Origin: Candidatus Saccharimonadota bacterium
GTDB lineage: Bacteria; Patescibacteriota; Saccharimonadia; Saccharimonadales; UBA4665
NCBI GenBank assembly: GCA_029288515.1
Contig: JARIHB010000119.1
Span: 1-7,035 of the forward strand
DNA length: 7,035 bases
Reading direction: 5' to 3'
Part shown: one piece after another, positions 1 to 7,035 of the stretch
How positions within the stretch are numbered: the stretch's first letter is position 1
How the letters are laid out: every line of letters starts with the position of its first letter
Made by a program: the position numbers and the translations under genes
Notes under the pieces: generated by a model
Databases searched by the model: none
The model's input: only the letters and a program-made list of their open reading frames with translations
What the model was told of the DNA's origin: nothing

Positions 1-1284
1 AATGCCCACTTCGATTACGCAGCGGCCATGCAAACGCTCATGCATGAAACCTGGGGTCACGCCCTTAAGGAACTGGCGGCCGGGCGGCCGGGCGCGGCTG
101 TTGATTTTGCCGGTTTTGCAATGTTTACACCCGACGGTACTGAGTCTCATGTAGCCCCGGATCTGGCTGAATCATTCGTTACATACGCAGCAGCAAACGC
201 AGTTAGCGTTGTAGACAGCTTGCGCACTTTCGAAGAGGCTGGCGCGCCATGGGCGGCGCCACTGATTCGCGAAGTCGCCAACTTACCCAACCGCCCGATA
301 CTCACTGCTGCTGAAGCTGACGTATTTGCAGCCAGTTCGCTCACCGTAACTGCCGAGGATACTCCCTCACCGGAAGCCGTGGCCGATGCCATACAGCGAC
401 TTGCCGGCGATTACAATATGTTCAGTATTCAGGTGCCGCTTTCAGACCTCGGTAACGTACCGTCCGCAGTGCAGGCCACCGTGAACGTCGACCTTATCCC
501 CAATGACGCTACTGTGCTGGCAACCATCAGCTATAAAAGCAACCATACGTCTCGGCAGGTACCTGTGGAAATACAGCTGGACGCCAACACCGTGGCAATC
601 GATGTCATTGATACCGACACTCCCTTAGCCAGCGCCGACATATACCGCGCTATTGTTACAAAGGCCATACTTGCAGAAGACACTCGTAAAACCAATGAGA
701 TTGCCGCGGCTAGGCCGCGCACTCCTATGACAAAGCCTGCACGGCCTACACCCGCAACTCCATCTGAACCAGATCGGCCCGTTGTAATAGAGGCGCCGAG
801 ACAGCCGAGGGTAAAGACACGCGGAAACCCTGGTAGGGAGTATGCAAGCCCGCCATCTGCCGAAACTACTCCCGAGTCAGTTGGCGTTCGGGTGCGAGGC
901 GCTGATATAAACGAGCTTATCAAGCATCTTGATGGAGACGCCAGTCATATAGCTCCCCAAATCGCCGGAAAGCTGGCATACCTCGCCGGGCGAGCTACAC
1001 ATATCGGCGAATTCGCACCTCCTGCACCGCTTGCCAGTATAAAGGGCCTTAAAGATACCGATAAAGCCAAGGTACCACTCCGCGAAGTAAAATTACGCCT
1101 GGGTAACAGCACGCAGGTACGTCTCTACTTTACGCCAAACGCTCAGAACGAACCCGTACTCCGTGGTGTATCGTTGAAACAACACGGCAGCACGGGCCTT
1201 GAGCGGGATCTAGCCAAGCTCGTAACCAACCTTGCCAGAGAACAAACACCGTCGGCTGCCAGCCAGCGCCGCAGGCGACGATAA
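1..1284 (+). CDS. Unrecognised protein, 5'-truncated at the window edge, with a zincin-like HExxGH motif and a basic tail
   Basis: The frame is open from base 1, with no stop before the first ATG at 28, so the gene probably starts to the left of the window; 427 residues are visible. Numbering from the ATG at 28, residues 6-11 read HETWGH. This fits the HExxGH zinc motif of family M49 (dipeptidyl peptidase III), or a classic HExxH with one residue inserted. It is preceded by TLM, as often seen before zincin helices, and a possible third ligand, Glu48 in LAESFVTYAA, follows. Residues 90-225 look like a mixed alpha/beta domain. Residues 228-285 are a Pro/Arg/Thr-rich linker, probably disordered. 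Residues 287-405 form a C-terminal domain, and the protein ends in five arginines. No signal peptide or membrane segment is visible in this part. It converges on rpsG and ends 3 bases before a shared terminator. I do not recognise the family; the peptidase idea is tentative. Confidence 0.75.
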   Translation, partial: NAHFDYAAAMQTLMHETWGHALKELAAGRPGAAVDFAGFAMFTPDGTESHVAPDLAESFVTYAAANAVSVVDSLRTFEEAGAPWAAPLIREVANLPNRPILTAAEADVFAASSLTVTAEDTPSPEAVADAIQRLAGDYNMFSIQVPLSDLGNVPSAVQATVNVDLIPNDATVLATISYKSNHTSRQVPVEIQLDANTVAIDVIDTDTPLASADIYRAIVTKAILAEDTRKTNEIAAARPRTPMTKPARPTPATPSEPDRPVVIEAPRQPRVKTRGNPGREYASPPSAETTPESVGVRVRGADINELIKHLDGDASHIAPQIAGKLAYLAGRATHIGEFAPPAPLASIKGLKDTDKAKVPLREVKLRLGNSTQVRLYFTPNAQNEPVLRGVSLKQHGSTGLERDLAKLVTNLAREQTPSAASQRRRRR

Positions 1285-1286
1285 GT

Positions 1287-1318
1287 AAAATCGCCCGGCG
1301 TATGGCCGGGCGATTTTT
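1287..1318. terminator. Bidirectional intrinsic terminator between the left-hand gene and rpsG
   Basis: Nine GC-rich base pairs (TCGCCCGGC at 1291-1299 with GCCGGGCGA at 1305-1313) enclose a 5-base loop. They are flanked by AAAA on the left and TTTTT on the right, so the stem extends to 13 pairs and both strands end in a T-run. It starts 3 bases after the plus-strand stop codon at 1282-1284 and lies 19 bases beyond the rpsG stop codon on the minus strand. It can therefore end both converging transcripts. Confidence 0.9.
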
Positions 1319-1336
1319 ATACGAAGCAATATAGCG

Positions 1337-1816
1337 TTAGCTGCGGGCGAAGTGAGCGAATGCCCGGTTGGCTTCCGCCATCTTGTGCATGTCTTCCTTC
1401 TTCTTCACGGCAGTTCCCTGGTTGTTGAAAGCATCAACCAGCTCAAGTGCCAAGCGGTCAGCCATGCTCATACCTTTACGACTGCGAGCAGCCTGCACAA
1501 ACCACATAGTGGTCAGGTGCTGCTGACGCTGGCCTTTTACCTCGAACGGAATCTGGTAGTTAGCACCACCAACGCGCCGGGAGCGGGTCTCCATATGCGG
1601 CTTGATATTGTTGAAGGCTTGTTCGAATACTTCGAGCGGATTCTCGATCTTCAATTTATCGGCAGCCTTTTGCATACCGGTGTATACCAGGCGTTCAGCA
1701 ACCTGCTTCTTGCCGTCACGCATAACACGGTTAATAATACGCGTGAGCTGTACGTTATTATATACGCGGTCCGGAGCTACTTCACGAACAAGCGCTTTAG
1801 TCTTATGGCGTGGCAT
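1337..1816 (-). CDS. rpsG: 30S ribosomal protein S7
   Basis: Full-length S7 of 159 residues (the family is usually about 156). S7 nucleates assembly of the 30S head by binding the 3' major domain of 16S rRNA and lies near the E site and the mRNA exit. Family signatures run through the protein: MPRHK at the N-terminus, DGKKQVAERLVY at 35-46, NPLEVFEQAFNNIKP around 59-73, the diagnostic RSRRVGGANYQIP around 78-90, and the C-terminal KKEDMHKMAEANRAFAHF. The ATG at 1816-1814 shares its A with the TAA of rpsL (TAATG). A strong Shine-Dalgarno sequence lies 6 bases upstream inside rpsL, so translation is probably coupled. The stop is TAA and is followed by the shared terminator. No fusA follows, unlike the common str operon order. 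Nothing looks truncated or frameshifted. Confidence 0.98.
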   Translation of the reverse strand: MPRHKTKALVREVAPDRVYNNVQLTRIINRVMRDGKKQVAERLVYTGMQKAADKLKIENPLEVFEQAFNNIKPHMETRSRRVGGANYQIPFEVKGQRQQHLTTMWFVQAARSRKGMSMADRLALELVDAFNNQGTAVKKKEDMHKMAEANRAFAHFARS

Positions 1817-2229
1817 TACTTGCTCTCCTTCTTAGCACCGTACTTGGAGCGGCCCTGCTTACGGTTGTTGACACCCTGGAGGTCAAGCGCGCCGCGGACA
1901 ATGTGGTAACGCACACCTGGAAGGTCCTTTACGCGGCCGCCACGGACGAGCACTACCGCGTGCTCCTGCAGGTTATGACCTTCGCCGCCAATGTAGGCCC
2001 ATACTTCGTAGCCGTTTGTCAGGCGCACACGGGCAACTTTACGGAGGGCTGAGTTCGGCTTCTTCGGGGTTTTGGTAGTAACCTTCACACAGACACCGCG
2101 TTTCAGCGGTGACGCCTTTTCGTATGATTTGGTTTTGAGGTTGTTGACCACGCGCAGCATGGCCGGTGACTTACTTTTAGACGTCACCTTGGCACGCGGC
2201 TTGCGGACAAGCTGATTAATTGTTGGCAT
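1816..2229 (-). CDS. rpsL: 30S ribosomal protein S12
   Basis: Full-length S12 of 137 residues, a decoding-centre protein of the small subunit. The sequence starts MPTINQLVRKPRAK. It has KRGVC, TPKKPNSALRKVARVRL (about 54-70), GEGHNLQEH and GGRVKDLPGVRYHIVRGAL (98-115), and ends in GRSKYGAKKESK. It is longer than E. coli S12 because of roughly 13 extra residues between SPA and PLKRG (about 24-40), as in the long Bacillus-type S12. The streptomycin-associated lysines are wild type: Lys56 (E. coli K42 of the mature protein) and Lys101 (K87). Asp102, the equivalent of the residue that RimO methylthiolates in other bacteria, is also present. It is the first gene of the rpsL-rpsG unit and has its own promoter and a strong ribosome binding site. 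The codons for the KKES residues near the end carry the rpsG ribosome binding site. Confidence 0.98.
   Translation of the reverse strand: MPTINQLVRKPRAKVTSKSKSPAMLRVVNNLKTKSYEKASPLKRGVCVKVTTKTPKKPNSALRKVARVRLTNGYEVWAYIGGEGHNLQEHAVVLVRGGRVKDLPGVRYHIVRGALDLQGVNNRKQGRSKYGAKKESK
1823..1830 (-). promoter_or_regulatory. Ribosome binding site of rpsG, embedded in the rpsL coding end
   Basis: On the minus strand this reads AAGGAGAG and ends 6 bases before the rpsG ATG. It falls within the last codons of rpsL (KKESK). Together with the TAATG overlap it fixes the rpsG start and suggests coupled translation. Confidence 0.9.
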
Positions 2230-2233
2230 TAGT

Positions 2234-2240
2234 TCTCCTT
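2234..2240 (-). promoter_or_regulatory. Ribosome binding site of rpsL
   Basis: The minus strand reads AAGGAGA, and its AAGGAG core ends 5 bases before the ATG at 2229. It is a near-perfect anti-16S match and decides the rpsL start. Confidence 0.9.
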
Positions 2241-2324
2241 AATCTTCCGCCATGGGCACGCATCGTTATAAGCCAATACTAACGTTGTGTGGTACTCCCG
2301 GCTCGAATTGATAGTAACCGGTAT

Positions 2325-2349
2325 ATTGTACCAGAAACAGGGGTACAAT
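2325..2349. repeat. 8-bp inverted repeat within the rpsL promoter
   Basis: The arms ATTGTACC (2325-2332) and GGTACAAT (2342-2349) are perfect reverse complements with a 9-base spacer. The left arm contains the whole -10 box and the right arm touches the -35 box. It could be an operator for a dimeric regulator. It could also form a hairpin in the transcript just past the stop codon of the upstream gene, but it lacks the T-run of an intrinsic terminator. Confidence 0.6.
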
Positions 2350-2354
2350 TTCAA
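2325..2354 (-). promoter_or_regulatory. Sigma70-type promoter of the rpsL-rpsG unit
   Basis: The minus strand has TTGAAA at 2354-2349 (5 of 6 to consensus), an 18-base spacer, and TACAAT at 2330-2325 (5 of 6). The -10 is preceded by TGG, an extended -10 element. The predicted start is near 2318, giving a leader of about 89 bases before rpsL. The -35 box contains the TGA stop codon of the upstream 430-residue gene, so the promoter sits on that gene's end. Assigned from sequence only. Confidence 0.7.
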
Positions 2355-3643
2355 GGGATAAGCGCATGTGGATTAGCCATGGCGTTTCGTGCCAGGCGGG
2401 CGGTAAGGCCGTCTAATCGTACTGCAATCTTCTCATGCTCCGAGGGCGTGTGGCCGTCACGCCAGCGCACGGCAGCAGTCAACCCCTGAGCCCCCTGTAC
2501 GGCTGAGGTAGCGGTCTGTAATTCAATATTGATGTCAGGATAGCCAAACGGTACTGACGGGTCGAGCCCCATTGCTGCTTCATCTCGCGGCGTAAGCCTG
2601 CCGTCAGGCAGATACTCCGGCGGCTGCCAAAAATCTATGTTCAGTGTGGAGGTTGCGTTCGCGTAGAGTGGATTATTACCACTTACCACGTGCCGCTTCA
2701 CTACCACCCGTATACTCGTCGCCCGAGCCGGGTCCGGAATGCACGCGTACGACAACTCACGTGTATTCGTATAGAACGTATGCTGTTCATGATACACTTC
2801 ATCGCTCCTGGCCAGCGTATACCGAATGCCGTTATCAAACGCCAGCACGTGCAAAAAGTCATTGCTCCCCGCGAACTCCGGATATGAAGAGTACGGCTTC
2901 CTCCCCGTGCCAAAATTATCTACAACGCTCGTAAGCAATTCCTCGTACGTAACCACTGGCGGACGAGCACCGGCAATCAGACTGGTTATGTGAGTATACT
3001 CCTCGGTACTTACTGACACTCCCTGATCGTCTTCGGCGACCGCGCCAAATGATGTACTGCCCAGTTGTTCGGTAGCCGAGAGTCGCCGTGGGACTACCGG
3101 CAGAGCACGTTCGCCGGCCTCAACTCCCATTTGGTATGGGCTGTTGAGCCCATACCGGCGAATGTTGCCGGTATCATCCGCGCGATACTCATAACAACCG
3201 CCGCCTGTGCCGCCCGATGGCACAAGCATAACTTGCAGCTGTTGTTCTTCGGAATGGCGCACGTACGCTACGCCATCAGGAGTAACACATTCTAGCGCGA
3301 GCTCGTCAACATACTTGCCGTTTTTAGGGCATATGTCGACAAAGCTAGCGTGCCGCGCCATCTGTGCCTCGGTAAAGGCAGCCAGCTCTTGCGCTGGAGC
3401 GTGCAATGCTGCCGTATCAACACTTTCGAACTGTTCCACACTAAACAGCCGATCATTGCCGGGTACAGCCGCCTCGCGTTGCTGCGGCGAATTCTGTAGA
3501 TGGGCAACGTCAGTCGTTGGCAAAAAGCTCGTTCCATCCAACGGCCGTAAACCATCATAAACTTGCGCCAGCTCACCGTCTACCGATTCCATGTCCATAT
3601 AACCATCTTGCCTATCCTCCGCACCTTCGAACGTCATATACAC
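2351..3643 (-). CDS. Unrecognised 430-residue soluble protein between rpoC and rpsL
   Basis: I do not recognise this protein. The longest frame starts with GTG at 3643. An ATG two codons later (3637) and ATGs at residues 16 and 18 are alternative starts, and none has a clear Shine-Dalgarno sequence, so the start is uncertain. The stop is TGA. The N-terminal 60 residues are acidic and low in order, with no signal peptide; no membrane helix is visible anywhere. Residues 100-165 contain three of the four cysteines (105, 119, 150) and a Gly-rich turn GGTGGG (144-149). Residues 226-345 show alternating patterns typical of beta strands (IRYTLARS, SIRVVVKRHVV, TLNIDFW), ending in WQPPEYLPDG. The C-terminus (400-425) is probably helical. 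It has its own transcription signals after the rpoC terminator, and its end overlaps the rpsL promoter. The length and steady frame support a real gene; any link to transcription or ribosome function is only positional. Confidence 0.8.
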   Translation of the reverse strand: MYMTFEGAEDRQDGYMDMESVDGELAQVYDGLRPLDGTSFLPTTDVAHLQNSPQQREAAVPGNDRLFSVEQFESVDTAALHAPAQELAAFTEAQMARHASFVDICPKNGKYVDELALECVTPDGVAYVRHSEEQQLQVMLVPSGGTGGGCYEYRADDTGNIRRYGLNSPYQMGVEAGERALPVVPRRLSATEQLGSTSFGAVAEDDQGVSVSTEEYTHITSLIAGARPPVVTYEELLTSVVDNFGTGRKPYSSYPEFAGSNDFLHVLAFDNGIRYTLARSDEVYHEQHTFYTNTRELSYACIPDPARATSIRVVVKRHVVSGNNPLYANATSTLNIDFWQPPEYLPDGRLTPRDEAAMGLDPSVPFGYPDINIELQTATSAVQGAQGLTAAVRWRDGHTPSEHEKIAVRLDGLTARLARNAMANPHALIP

Positions 3644-3654
3644 CCGCGCGTCAA

Positions 3655-3669
3655 ATTACCTTAGGTAAT
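3655..3669. promoter_or_regulatory. Perfect 15-base dyad ahead of the 430-residue gene (possible operator)
   Basis: ATTACCT at 3655-3661 and AGGTAAT at 3663-3669 are exact reverse complements around one central base. It lies between the proposed -10 box and the GTG/ATG starts, at about +2 to +16 of the predicted transcript. This is a typical place for a repressor site. The regulator is unknown. Confidence 0.5.
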
Positions 3670-3677
3670 AATTATTC

Positions 3678-3707
3678 AGTATACGCAAAAATAAAAGCCC
3701 CGTGCAA
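3678..3707 (-). promoter_or_regulatory. Possible promoter of the 430-residue gene
   Basis: The minus strand has TATACT at 3683-3678 (5 of 6 to the -10 consensus). A poor -35 candidate, TTGCAC (3707-3702), lies 18 bases upstream within the rpoC terminator hairpin. The AT-rich sequence just downstream fits a start near 3671. The -10 box is good but the -35 box is weak, so this is tentative. Confidence 0.4.
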
Positions 3708-3725
3708 CAAAATACACGGGGCTTT
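3687..3725 (-). terminator. Intrinsic terminator of rpoC
   Basis: On the minus strand, AAAGCCCCGTG (3725-3715) pairs with CACGGGGCTTT (3704-3694), giving an 11-bp stem with a 10-base loop. It is followed by TTTTATTTTT down to 3687. It begins 15 bases after the rpoC stop codon. There is no comparable T-run on the plus strand, so it acts on rpoC transcription and separates rpoC from the genes that follow. Confidence 0.92.
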
Positions 3726-3740
3726 ACGGATACTACAGCC

Positions 3741-7035
<3,295 letters not shown>

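Noticed and set aside
75..94. Tandem CGGCCGGG repeat (8-base period, about 2.5 copies) in the left gene, as a possible slippage or phase-variation tract
   Set aside because: Too few copies to be a convincing variable tract; it encodes an ordinary Ala/Gly/Arg/Pro turn in a GC-rich stretch.
1352..1909. Plus-strand open frame of 185 codons opposite rpsG and rpsL
   Set aside because: It is antisense to two unambiguous ribosomal protein genes and crosses both; no independent support.
2254..2285. Weak CGTTA...TAACG inverted repeat in the rpsL leader and a TATAAC second -10 candidate
   Set aside because: The arms are only 5 bp, and the -10 candidate has no -35 partner; the TTGAAA/TACAAT promoter is far better.

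Overview
The window looks like chromosomal DNA of a bacterium with a moderate GC content. It carries the conserved rpoC / rpsL / rpsG block on the minus strand, interrupted by an unrecognised gene. My best guess for the organism is a Candidate Phyla Radiation (Patescibacteria) member, possibly Saccharibacteria. That guess rests on the divergent catalytic elements of RNA polymerase beta', the unusual gene order and the large unrecognised proteins; it is an inference, not a database result. TGA is the stop codon of one gene and TAA of the others, so the UGA=Gly recoding of Gracilibacteria/Absconditabacteria is unlikely.

Layout, left to right. (1) Bases 1-1284, plus strand: the 3' part of an unrecognised gene whose frame is open to the left edge. 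Its product has a zincin-like HExxGH motif at the extreme left, a Pro-rich linker and an Arg tail. (2) Bases 1287-1318: a strong hairpin with T-runs on both strands, serving as a shared terminator for the two converging units. (3) Bases 1337-2229, minus strand: rpsL (S12) then rpsG (S7), overlapping by one base in TAATG. They are preceded by a good sigma70-type promoter that lies over the end of the next gene upstream. (4) Bases 2351-3643, minus strand: an unrecognised soluble 430-residue protein inserted between rpoC and rpsL, with its own AT-rich promoter region and a perfect 15-base dyad. (5) Bases 3687-3725: an intrinsic terminator directly after rpoC. (6) Bases 3741-7035, minus strand: about 1097 C-terminal residues of RNA polymerase beta'; the N-terminal part lies beyond the right edge.

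Transcription on the minus strand therefore runs as three units: rpoC (ending at its own terminator), the 430-residue gene, and rpsL-rpsG. The usual rpoBC-rpsL-rpsG-fusA read-through arrangement is broken up, and no fusA follows rpsG.

The most notable signal is in rpoC. The frame is intact and the NADFDGD active-site loop is perfect. However, the cysteines of the second beta' zinc site are all missing, the usual TMRTFH trigger-loop sequence reads SLDSKH, and the F-loop and N-terminal half of the bridge helix carry many substitutions at normally near-invariant positions. I see no CRISPR array, transposon, tRNA, rRNA or recognisable defence system. No stretch over 300 bases lacks a gene.
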